Source: DAOUFU01 sp034429275
Lineage (GTDB): Bacteria; Chloroflexota; Anaerolineae; Aggregatilineales; Aggregatilineaceae
Direction: 5' to 3'
Assembly: GCA_034429275.1 (NCBI GenBank)
Contig: DAOUFU010000240.1
Coordinates: 1-21,498 of the forward strand
DNA: 21,498 bases
A program made the translations under genes and the position numbers. How positions within the stretch are numbered: position 1 is the first letter of the stretch; each line of letters opens with the position of its first letter. Shown here piece after piece: positions 14,285 to 21,184 of this stretch. The notes below the pieces were generated by a model, which was not told the DNA's origin, ran no database searches, and was given only the letters and a program-made list of their open reading frames with translations.

Positions 14285-15257
14285 CGGCGAAATTCACTCC
14301 AACATAGATGAAGCCGATCAAAATGCTCACCCCCATGATCGCGGGGAAATCCTGCGAGGTCGAGGCGCGGAACATATAGCGCCCGATCCCCGGCCACGCG
14401 AAGATCGATTCGGTCAGCACTGCGCCGGTGAGCAGGTTGCCGTAGGACAGGCCGATCACGGTGACGATGGGGATCGACGCGTTCGACAGCGCGTGTCTCA
14501 GGATCACAACGCGCTCGCGCAAGCCCTTACTCCGCGCCGTGCGGATATAGTCCATGCCCAGCACTTCCAGCAGCGACGATCGCGTGATCCGCGCGATGAT
14601 GCCGGAGACATAGACGCCCAGCATAATGCCCGGCAGCATGAGATGCGACAGCGCATTTTTGAAGGTGTGCCAGTCACCATCCAGCAGCGCGTCCACCGTG
14701 AACAGCCCGGTGACCATCGGTGGCTTGGCCATCCGCACATCCAGCCGCCCCGGCCCTGCCGCCCATCCTAACTGGGCATAAAAGACTTGCAGCAGCACCA
14801 GCGCCAGCAAAAAGACTGGGAAACTGACCCCGAACAGGGCAAAGACTCGCCCGAAGTAATCCGCCAGGCTGTTGCGCCAGACGGCGGCCACAATGCCGAC
14901 GCTTACGCCGATCAGGATGCCGGCGATGATGCCGACAGTCGCCAGCTCGATGGTGGCCGGCAAAAACTGCCGGATGTCATCGGCCACCGGGCGTTTCGTT
15001 TTGATCGAAACCCCCAGATCGCCGTGCAGCAGGTTTTTGACGTAGGTCAGGTATTGTTCGGTCAGCGGTTTGTCTAGCCCCCATCGCTCACGGAACGCTT
15101 TGATGATTTCCTCGTTGTTCAGGGCGCTCTGCGGCAGGTTGGCGGTGATAGGATCGGCGGGGACCGCATTGGCGATGATGAATGCGGCCAGTGTAATTCC
15201 AAACAGGGTTGGGATTACGAACAACAGTCGGCGAATAAAATAGAGGTGAAAAACCAT
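14238..15257 (-). CDS. peptide/nickel-type ABC transporter permease, DppB-like
   Basis: This 339-aa inner-membrane permease belongs to the DppB/OppB family. It starts with the classic FIRRLLFVIPTLFGITLAAF helix and carries the family segment RWGLDKPLTEQYLTYVKNLL then GDLGVSIKTKRPV. It has the EAA loop DYIRTARSKGLRERVVILRH and ends FAVDILYYFLDPRARRP. A longer than usual loop (GWAAGPGRLDVRMAKPP ... DALLDGDWHTFKN) faces outside. I favour the ATG at 15257, which gives the normal family N-terminus; an ATG at 15278 adds seven residues and neither has a strong ribosome site. It lies downstream of a hairpin at 15281-15304 and overlaps the DppC-like gene. The two permeases would form the channel for the substrate delivered by the binding protein. 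Confidence 0.92.
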   Translation of the reverse strand: MVFHLYFIRRLLFVIPTLFGITLAAFIIANAVPADPITANLPQSALNNEEIIKAFRERWGLDKPLTEQYLTYVKNLLHGDLGVSIKTKRPVADDIRQFLPATIELATVGIIAGILIGVSVGIVAAVWRNSLADYFGRVFALFGVSFPVFLLALVLLQVFYAQLGWAAGPGRLDVRMAKPPMVTGLFTVDALLDGDWHTFKNALSHLMLPGIMLGVYVSGIIARITRSSLLEVLGMDYIRTARSKGLRERVVILRHALSNASIPIVTVIGLSYGNLLTGAVLTESIFAWPGIGRYMFRASTSQDFPAIMGVSILIGFIYVGVNFAVDILYYFLDPRARRP

Positions 15258-15280
15258 CGGGTGTCTGCCATAAAACATCG

Positions 15281-15304
15281 TGGGGGCGGGTCAACCCGCC
15301 CCCA
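15281..15304 (-). other. intercistronic hairpin between importer binding-protein and permease genes
   Basis: A perfect 10-bp inverted repeat TGGGGGCGGG/CCCGCCCCCA with the tetraloop TCAA fills the gap between the binding-protein stop (15330) and the permease start. There is no T-run. Position and form match the hairpin at 9629-9652 in the other operon, so a role in mRNA stability or partial termination that favours the binding protein is likely (inference). Confidence 0.6.
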
Positions 15305-15329
15305 TGCAAAACATCAGAGTGCAGGTTGT

Positions 15330-16916
15330 TTACTCGCTGCGGCTGAGCAATGCAACATCGATCAGCCACTGGGGATGCCAGACATAGCCCTGGATGTCGG
15401 CCAGCAGCGCCGTTTGCAGATCGGGCTGGTTGAACGGTGCAAACGCGCCCACCTGCTGCGCCATCTTTTGCAGCTCGGTATACAGTTCCAGGCGCTTGGC
15501 CTGGTCCGTCTCAACCTTCACCTGCTCGATCATGGCCAGCATCTCAGGATCGGCGTTTTCGGGCGTCCAGCGTGCGCGTTCAGTGGCGACTTTGCCGCCC
15601 GGCAGGAAGGCCAGGAAATCCGCCGGATCGAGAAAATCGGGACCCCAGAACCAGTAGGCGAAACCTTGCGTGCCGCTGCGATAGCCTTCCAGCGCCACCT
15701 GGACTTCCGCCGGGCGCAGGGTCACTTTGATGCCGACTTCGGCCAGGTCCGCCTGGATCTTCTGGGCGTTGGTGTTCATGTTCACGCCCTGGAAGGTGAA
15801 ATCGGGATAGTCCAGGGTGATCTCGAACCCATCGGGATACCCTGCCTCGCTCAGAAGTTGTCGAGCCATATCCAGGTCGCGCTTGATGGCCTCGTCGGGG
15901 CCGAGCGCACTCGCCAGCCCAACCGCGAGATCGCTGCCGGGCTGCACTCCACCCCACAGCGCCTGGTAGCCTTCATAATCCAGCGCGTAGCGGATGGCCA
16001 GGGCCACCTTCGGATCAGCCACTGGGCCGCCGATGGCCGGATCGCGGTTCATCAGCAGGAAGTGGTGGATATTGCCCGGACCGCGGTAGATGGCGATTTC
16101 GGGGTTGTTCTGCAGGCCGATGATCTGATCCGACGTCAGGTCGAGCGCCAGGTCAATATCGCCGGCTTCCAGCGCGATCTTCTGAGTGGCCGGTTCGGGG
16201 ATGTTGGTGATGATCACCCGGTCGAAGTACGGCGCTGGCCCGTTATAGTTCGGGTTGCGCACGAGTACGGTCTCCACCTGCGGCTCCCAACGTTCGAGCA
16301 TGTAAGGGCCGCTGCCTGCCGAGGTGCTGTTCAGGAAGGCTTCAGCAGTATCCGTGCTCGAAGCGTCTTCTGCATCGGTGCCGCCATTTTCCTTGACCAG
16401 CTTGGAATCAAGAATCGGGAAACCATTGGTATTGGCCAGGTTGGCCAGGAAAGCGGGGTCGACCTGAGACAGGGTGATTTCCACCGTGTAATCATCGACA
16501 GCGGTGACCGCCGCAATATTCGCAGCCAGGAATGCGGGGTTGCCCTGAACGTGCTTGAGCCGCATCAACGAAAATACCACGTCAGCAGCCGTGAACGGGT
16601 TGCCGCTGGAGAAAACAACATCGTTACGCAGCTTGAAGGTGTAGGTCAGGCCATCGTCCGAGACGGTCCATTCGGTCGCGAGCATGGGGATAATCGCGCT
16701 CGCGTCTGCATCGGGGAAGGTGACCAGGTTCTGATAGACGGCCCGATTGACAAAGCCCACCGTCTGAGTATAGCCGCGTGCCGGGTCGAGGGAATCGGTG
16801 CTCTCGGCGTGGCCGATCACTAAAGTCTTTTCCTCCTGCGCCGATGAAATCCCGCTCACTACCGGGACGATCATCACCAGGATCAATACGGCCATTAACA
16901 TACGACGTCGTAACAT
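15330..16916 (-). CDS. ABC transporter substrate-binding protein, DppA/OppA family
   Basis: This 528-aa secreted family-5 solute-binding protein captures peptides or other small molecules for the DppB/DppC-like permeases. It has a signal peptide (about 1-26, ending SSA before QEE). There is no lipobox cysteine, which is unusual for a monoderm-type protein of this family. Family landmarks are SLDPARGYTQTVGFVNRAVYQNLV near residue 42, TEWTVSDDGLTYTFKLRNDVVFSSGNPFTAADVVFS (about 86-120), and AIRYALDYEGY near the hinge. Length is normal for the family. The ATG at 16916 is preceded by AGGAGG with ideal spacing. It is the first gene of the importer operon, driven by the promoter at 16975-17003. The true ligand cannot be read from sequence; the divergent peptidase gene makes a proline-containing peptide a reasonable guess. 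Confidence 0.93.
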   Translation of the reverse strand: MLRRRMLMAVLILVMIVPVVSGISSAQEEKTLVIGHAESTDSLDPARGYTQTVGFVNRAVYQNLVTFPDADASAIIPMLATEWTVSDDGLTYTFKLRNDVVFSSGNPFTAADVVFSLMRLKHVQGNPAFLAANIAAVTAVDDYTVEITLSQVDPAFLANLANTNGFPILDSKLVKENGGTDAEDASSTDTAEAFLNSTSAGSGPYMLERWEPQVETVLVRNPNYNGPAPYFDRVIITNIPEPATQKIALEAGDIDLALDLTSDQIIGLQNNPEIAIYRGPGNIHHFLLMNRDPAIGGPVADPKVALAIRYALDYEGYQALWGGVQPGSDLAVGLASALGPDEAIKRDLDMARQLLSEAGYPDGFEITLDYPDFTFQGVNMNTNAQKIQADLAEVGIKVTLRPAEVQVALEGYRSGTQGFAYWFWGPDFLDPADFLAFLPGGKVATERARWTPENADPEMLAMIEQVKVETDQAKRLELYTELQKMAQQVGAFAPFNQPDLQTALLADIQGYVWHPQWLIDVALLSRSE

Positions 16917-16974
16917 GTCCCGCCTCCTGAAATTCTATCCGAAGCTCTAGCGAATTCTGCTAACGTGCATGTGA

Positions 16975-17003
16975 ATTGTAGCGGGGTCAGATGCCCTTTG
17001 CAA
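16975..17003 (-). promoter_or_regulatory. sigma70-type promoter for the importer operon
   Basis: On the minus strand TTGCAA (17003-16998) and TACAAT (16980-16975) are separated by 17 bases. This gives a -10 with 5/6 and a -35 with 4/6 matches to the housekeeping consensus. Transcription would start about 50 bases before the binding-protein ATG. Confidence 0.55.
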
Positions 17004-17027
17004 AAACGCTCCTCGCTTGGATACACT
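16998..17027 (+). promoter_or_regulatory. weak candidate divergent promoter for the peptidase operon
   Basis: TTGCAA is its own reverse complement, so the same hexamer can act as -35 in the other direction. TACACT (17022-17027) lies 18 bases further on the plus strand (4/6 matches). This is a weak match; other promoters in 17028-17137 are possible. Confidence 0.25.
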
Positions 17028-17137
17028 TGGTGATTGTCCACAATACGTGACCGGACTGCCGTTCGTTGTTCCCGTTGGTGAAGGGCGAGACGGCACCGCC
17101 TGCATATATCGCCCTCACGGTTTCCAAAGGAGGAGTC

Positions 17138-18283
17138 GTGTCCTACAACGAGCGTCTGCACCAGTTCCAAAGCAGCATTGCGGGGAAGGCCGATCTCGTC
17201 TTCCTCCCCATCTCCGCCGACCTGCAATACCTGACAGGCGTCCCGCGCGACATCCCCAATTTTGGCGCAGTGATGCACCCCGGCGCATGGTTGGAAGGCG
17301 CGTGGATCGCCCCGGACCGCGCGCCGATCCTGCTGCTGCCGCGCATGACTGCCGAATTCGGTGGGCTGGGCCTGCTGCGCGATATCGACATCCGGGTATT
17401 GGGCGATTGGGATGATCCTGCTGCCCTGGCGCGCAGTGTGCTCGATGCCTTCGCGCTGCCCGATCCGCCGCACGTGGCTGTCAGCGATCATACGACCGGG
17501 GAAACGATCGTTCACCTTCAGCGACTGCTGCCAGGGGCCATTTTCCTCTCGGCAACCGATCTTCTGCGCCCGATGCGGGTGATCAAGTCCGCCGACGAAA
17601 TCGCCACCATGCGCCGCGCAGGGGAGATCACCGAGCAGGCATTTGCCGCCGTGCTGACCCATCTCAAGCACGGCATGACCGAACTGGATATTGTCTCCGA
17701 GGTCGATTACCAGCTTCGGCGGCACGGAGCGCTCAGCCCGTCCTTCACCACGTCGCTGTACAATTCCGGCCCGAATCACCCGCTGCTCTTCGGCCAGCGC
17801 GAGATCACATGGAAGCGCGTGCTGACTCCCCCGGTCTCCATCTTGTTCGATTTTGGGGCGGCCTATCAGGGGTTCTGTTACGATTATGGCCGCACCGTCT
17901 CGTTTGGTGAGCCGCCCGAAGAACTTGTGCGCGTGCACCGCCTGGTGATGGCTTCGCAGCAGGCAGGCATCCGCGCCATGAAAGCCGGTGCCACCACCGC
18001 CGAACAGGTGGACGCGGCAGCGCGGCAGGTGATTGTGGACGCGGGCTATGGCGAAACCTTCCGCCACCGGCTGGGGCATGGCATCGGCATGGATGTGCAC
18101 GAGCCGCCCTTCCTCACGGCAGGGGATACCACGCCTGTTCGAGAGGGAATGTTGTTCACCGTGGAGCCGAGCATCACGCAGTTCGACACCTTCTCCGCCC
18201 GCGTCGAAGATGTGGTTGTCGCGCGGCCCGATGGCGGCGAGCCGCTCACGCGCGGTTACCAGGATTTGATCGTGATCGATTGA
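17138..18283 (+). CDS. M24-family metallopeptidase (Xaa-Pro dipeptidase/aminopeptidase-like)
   Basis: This 381-aa cytoplasmic pita-bread-fold enzyme removes or splits residues next to proline. The N-terminal creatinase-like domain (about 1-140) is followed by the catalytic domain (about 150-381). The metal ligands are all visible: D238 (LFDFG), D249 (YDYGRT), H314 (LGHGIG), E343 (TVEPS) and E357 (RVEDV). Further His at 214 (GPNHP) and 321 (VHEPP) match substrate-site positions. The full metal set argues for a peptidase rather than creatinase, which lacks metal. The GTG at 17138 is chosen because AAAGGAGGAG lies just upstream; an ATG at 17066 in frame would bury that site. First gene of a five-gene plus-strand operon, divergent from the peptide importer, which suggests uptake and cleavage of the same compound class. 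Confidence 0.93.
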   Translation: MSYNERLHQFQSSIAGKADLVFLPISADLQYLTGVPRDIPNFGAVMHPGAWLEGAWIAPDRAPILLLPRMTAEFGGLGLLRDIDIRVLGDWDDPAALARSVLDAFALPDPPHVAVSDHTTGETIVHLQRLLPGAIFLSATDLLRPMRVIKSADEIATMRRAGEITEQAFAAVLTHLKHGMTELDIVSEVDYQLRRHGALSPSFTTSLYNSGPNHPLLFGQREITWKRVLTPPVSILFDFGAAYQGFCYDYGRTVSFGEPPEELVRVHRLVMASQQAGIRAMKAGATTAEQVDAAARQVIVDAGYGETFRHRLGHGIGMDVHEPPFLTAGDTTPVREGMLFTVEPSITQFDTFSARVEDVVVARPDGGEPLTRGYQDLIVID

Positions 18284-18293
18284 AGGGGGTCGG

Positions 18294-18692
18294 ATGACAC
18301 AGCGCCAGAACATTTCCTCCGGCACGCAATGGGAGGACATCGCCGGTTATTCGCGTGCAGTCCGGGTGGGGAACCAGGTGTTCGTCTCCGGCACCACCGC
18401 CACCGATGCCGGGGGTCAGTTGGTGGGTCCGAACGATCCCTACGCCCAGACCGTGTTCATCATCCAGAAGATCGAGCGGGCGCTGAACGAAGCAGGCGCG
18501 AGTCTGCGCGATGTAGTGCGCACTCGCCTCTTTGTGACCGACATCCGCCAGTGGGAAGCGGTCGCCAAAGCCCACGCGGAGTTTTTTCACGACATTCGCC
18601 CGGCCAACACCCTGGTGCAGATCAGCGCGCTGGTCGGCGAAGGGTATATGGTCGAGATGGAGGTCGATGCGGTGATTCAGGACCGGCCATGA
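18294..18692 (+). CDS. Rid-family (YjgF/UK114) protein lacking the canonical arginine
   Basis: This 132-aa protein has the Rid/YjgF/YER057c/UK114 fold and normal length. Landmarks are VGNQVFVSGTTATD (25-38), the helix with IIQKIERALNEAGASLRDVV, and RTRLFVTDI (76-84). RidA enzymes hydrolyse reactive enamine/imine intermediates and need an arginine in a PAR(S/T) motif. Here that site reads PANT with Asn105, as in several non-RidA subgroups. It may therefore have another activity, comparable to the RutC-like members that act beside flavin enzymes. AAGGGGG precedes the ATG, 10 bases after the peptidase stop. Its stop overlaps the ATG of the LLM oxidoreductase (ATGA), so the two are probably translated together. 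Confidence 0.92.
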   Translation: MTQRQNISSGTQWEDIAGYSRAVRVGNQVFVSGTTATDAGGQLVGPNDPYAQTVFIIQKIERALNEAGASLRDVVRTRLFVTDIRQWEAVAKAHAEFFHDIRPANTLVQISALVGEGYMVEMEVDAVIQDRP

Positions 18693-19693
18693 AATTCAGC
18701 CTGCGCCTGAACAACGATCTCGCCGTCGGCGATTGTCTCCGGCTGGCCGGGCTTGCAGAGGCAAACGGCTTCGATCAGTTTTGGGTGAGCAATGACCTGT
18801 TTCTGCGAAGCTGCCCGGTGATCCTGTCCGCCATAGCGACGGCGACGCGCACCATCGAGATCGGCACCTGCATCCTCAACCCCTACACCCTTCACCCGGC
18901 GGAAATCGCGATGATGGCGGCCACCCTCGATGAGCTTTCCGGCGGGCGGTTCAACCTGGGGCTGTCGTCGGGCGCTGGGGACTTTCTGGAGTGGGTGGGC
19001 ATCACCGCCGACCACCCGCGTACTGCCGTGGTGGAAAGCGTCTATGCGATCCGCCGCCTGCTCGAAGGACAGCGCGTCCCCCTCCAGGGCCGCTTCTTAC
19101 AGTGGACGGAGTCGGCCTACCTGCGTTTCCCGGTTTCGCGCCGCATCCCGATCTATCTGGGTGCCATGAGTCCCAGGATGTTGGGGGAAATCGGCAGGAT
19201 TGCCGATGGCGGGCTGCCCCTGCTCTTCCCGCCCGAACACTATTCGACGGTGATGCAGCACATCCGGGCGGGAGCAGCCAGCGCAGGGCGCAACGTGGAC
19301 GCGATCGATGTCGCCGCGTGCATCTGGTGTTCGATCTCCGATGACCGGGCCACGGCAGAGGATGCGCTCCGGGAGAAAATCGCCTACTACGGCCATGCCA
19401 TGAGTCCCACGATCCTCGGCCAGTTGGGGCTGTCTCACGCAGATTTTGAGCCGATCGTCCGGGCGGTGACTGACGAGAACGATATGCCCAAAGCCAGGGC
19501 CATGGTGACCGCGCCCATGATGCGAATCGGCATCGCCGGAACCAGCCGCGATCTCATCGCGCGACTGGAGGCGCTGGTGGATCTGGGCGTGCGGCACATC
19601 AGCTTTGGCCCGCCCGTTGGGCCAGATATCGCCGAAGCGATCACCGTCATCGGGCGCGACGTGATCCCCTATTTCCGGGCGAAAGGTCTATGA
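18689..19693 (+). CDS. LLM-class flavin/F420-dependent oxidoreductase (first copy)
   Basis: This 334-aa enzyme has the luciferase-like (bacterial luciferase/F420-dependent reductase) TIM-barrel fold. Landmarks are LAEANGFDQFWVSND (22-36), IEIGTCILNPYTLHP (56-70), the strand DELSGGRFNLGLSSG (81-95) typical of cofactor binding, and the C-terminal LGVRHISFGPPVGPD. The family uses FMN or F420 for monooxygenation or hydride transfer, and cofactor and substrate cannot be separated here. The ATG at 18689 overlaps the Rid stop (ATGA) and starts the barrel at MKFSLRLNND; an open frame further upstream lies inside the Rid gene and is not used. The next gene starts with another ATGA overlap. Pairing with a Rid protein recalls the RutA/RutC pair of pyrimidine breakdown, but sequence identity to it is not claimed. 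Confidence 0.9.
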   Translation: MKFSLRLNNDLAVGDCLRLAGLAEANGFDQFWVSNDLFLRSCPVILSAIATATRTIEIGTCILNPYTLHPAEIAMMAATLDELSGGRFNLGLSSGAGDFLEWVGITADHPRTAVVESVYAIRRLLEGQRVPLQGRFLQWTESAYLRFPVSRRIPIYLGAMSPRMLGEIGRIADGGLPLLFPPEHYSTVMQHIRAGAASAGRNVDAIDVAACIWCSISDDRATAEDALREKIAYYGHAMSPTILGQLGLSHADFEPIVRAVTDENDMPKARAMVTAPMMRIGIAGTSRDLIARLEALVDLGVRHISFGPPVGPDIAEAITVIGRDVIPYFRAKGL

Positions 19694-20007
19694 GCGACGA
19701 ATTTGAGCTGTATGATCTGCGCGTAGTGGTGGACCGCATCGAGGGCCGGTCGGTCTGCGGCCTGCAAGTCGGCGACTATTTTGAACTCACCGAAAGCAGC
19801 CGCCTGCGTATTCCCCCCGGCAAGCATTTTTGTCTCTTTGCGCTGGGCGCGGCGCTGCCTTTGCTGGCCGCTAAGCAGCGCCAGCTCCACGCGAACGACT
19901 GGCTGGAGTCGGATTCGTTCATCGCGTGCCCCGATCCTGATGAGCGGTTGATCATGCGCGTTGAGCGAATCGCGCGGCGCACCGTCAAACGGGACGACCT
20001 GACATGA
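19690..20007 (+). CDS. TIGR04076-like small protein
   Basis: This 105-aa protein resembles the TIGR04076 family of unknown function. It begins with a short beta segment (YDLRVVVDRIEGRSVCGLQVGDYFEL). Next come PPGKHFCLFALGAALPLL (42-59) and the typical ACPDPD (79-84) close to the end. Cysteines 23, 48 and 80 match the family's conserved Cys positions, which could bind a metal or a cofactor, though no role is established. It is tied by ATGA overlaps to LLM genes on both sides, so it is probably produced with them and may be a subunit or accessory protein of the oxidoreductases (inference). Confidence 0.8.
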   Translation: MSDEFELYDLRVVVDRIEGRSVCGLQVGDYFELTESSRLRIPPGKHFCLFALGAALPLLAAKQRQLHANDWLESDSFIACPDPDERLIMRVERIARRTVKRDDLT

Positions 20008-21020
20008 AGCGAGAAATCAGCATCGCGTTCCAGACCGATAAAACCGCCGCGCAGTACATCGCCCTCGCACAACTGGTCAATTTGTATGCGTTCGACGCGG
20101 TGAGCGTCTACTGCGATGTCCCCTATCACCCGCCCTTTCCCCCGCTCATGCTGATGGCCCCACATATCGAGCGGGCGCGGATCGGCGTGGCAGCGGTGCC
20201 GCCGTCACGCATCCACCCCGTAGACATCGCCGCGCAGACGGCTCTGCTCTCTGAACTGGCGCGCGGCGGGGTCTATGTCGGGTTGGCGCGCGGCGCGTGG
20301 CTGGCCGATCACGCCATTCATGAGCACCAGCCCGCCCTTCAGGCGATCCGCGAGGCGGTGGACATCCTGCGCTACTTCCTCTCCGGTCAGCAGGGCGGCT
20401 ATCAGGGCCGGGTCTATCGGCTCGCCCCTCATGTCCGTGCACCTTACCCCCTGCCCGATCGCCCGGTTCCGGTGTTGATCGGCACTTGGGGGCAGCGGCT
20501 CGCCGCGCTGGCCGGTGAAATCGCCGATGAGGTCAAGGTTGGCGGGTCGGCCAACCCGGACCTGGTCCCCGTGATCCGCCGCAGCATCGCGGCAGGCGAA
20601 ACGCGGGCGAACCGCCCGCCGGAGACTGTCGGCCTGGTGTTCGGCGCGGTGAGCGTCGTCGATGAAGACCGCGAAAGCGCGCGGTTGGCAGCGCGGCGCT
20701 CGGTGGCGCTTTATCTCCCCGTCGTTGCCGGCCTCGACCCGACCATCAGTGTGGAGCCAGACCTGATCGACCGCCTGCGAGCACTCGCCAACCAGGGCGA
20801 TTGGCATGCCGCCGCGCGGTTGATCTCGGATGACCTGCTGGACCGCTTCGCATTTTCCGGCAGCCCCCACGATCTCATCGAACACGCCAGCCGCCTGTTC
20901 GCGGCGGGCGCGAGCCGGGTTGAATTTGGCACACCGCACGGCCTGGAGTCCGCGGCTGGAATCCGAATCCTGGGCGAGCAGGTCATCCCCACACTACACA
21001 GCCTGTGGCCGGCAGACTGA
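20004..21020 (+). CDS. LLM-class flavin/F420-dependent oxidoreductase (second copy)
   Basis: This 338-aa luciferase-like TIM-barrel enzyme is clearly different in sequence from the first LLM protein, so it is not a recent duplicate. Landmarks are LAQLVNLYAFDAVSVYCDVPYHP (21-43), IGVAAVPPSRIHPVDIAAQTALL (60-82), LARGGVYVGLARGAW (85-99) and the cofactor-side VPVLIGTWGQRLAALAGEIADEVKVGG. The C-terminal part ends in GASRVEFGTPHGLE. This layout is closest to F420-dependent methylene-tetrahydromethanopterin-reductase-like members, though FMN use is equally possible. The ATG at 20004 overlaps the TIGR04076-like stop (ATGA). It is the last gene of the operon; a CRISPR array starts 164 bases downstream. 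Confidence 0.9.
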   Translation: MKREISIAFQTDKTAAQYIALAQLVNLYAFDAVSVYCDVPYHPPFPPLMLMAPHIERARIGVAAVPPSRIHPVDIAAQTALLSELARGGVYVGLARGAWLADHAIHEHQPALQAIREAVDILRYFLSGQQGGYQGRVYRLAPHVRAPYPLPDRPVPVLIGTWGQRLAALAGEIADEVKVGGSANPDLVPVIRRSIAAGETRANRPPETVGLVFGAVSVVDEDRESARLAARRSVALYLPVVAGLDPTISVEPDLIDRLRALANQGDWHAAARLISDDLLDRFAFSGSPHDLIEHASRLFAAGASRVEFGTPHGLESAAGIRILGEQVIPTLHSLWPAD

Positions 21021-21184
21021 TCCCGAATCTTCAAAGACAGGTCTTGTCAGGGACCATCTACACACGCTTTTCTGACCCTCTTCCCGGTGGTTTCGTGGGC
21101 CATCTTTGGCCGGGGAATCCGTTGGGCGTGGCCGTGATGGGGATACGCGCTATCGAAGCAGCCCATAGACTCGCGCATCAACTG
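21021..21184. other. gene-free gap between the LLM operon and the CRISPR array
   Basis: No gene is visible. A weak 4-bp stem (GACA/TGTC, 21036-21048) follows the last LLM stop but is too short to call a terminator. No decayed repeat beyond the one at 21185 was found. Confidence 0.4.

Noticed and set aside
15246..16823. 525-residue open frame on the plus strand opposite the importer binding protein
   Set aside because: Antisense shadow of a clear family-5 binding protein; high GC lengthens stop-free frames on the opposite strand.
16895..18340. 481-residue open frame on the minus strand opposite the M24 peptidase
   Set aside because: It is the antisense shadow of a gene with a full set of catalytic motifs and a strong ribosome site, and its His/Arg/Gln-rich translation has no domain.
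21034..21045. AAGAC/GTCTT inverted repeat after the last LLM gene as terminator
   Set aside because: The loop would be two bases and no T-run follows, so it cannot form a usable hairpin.
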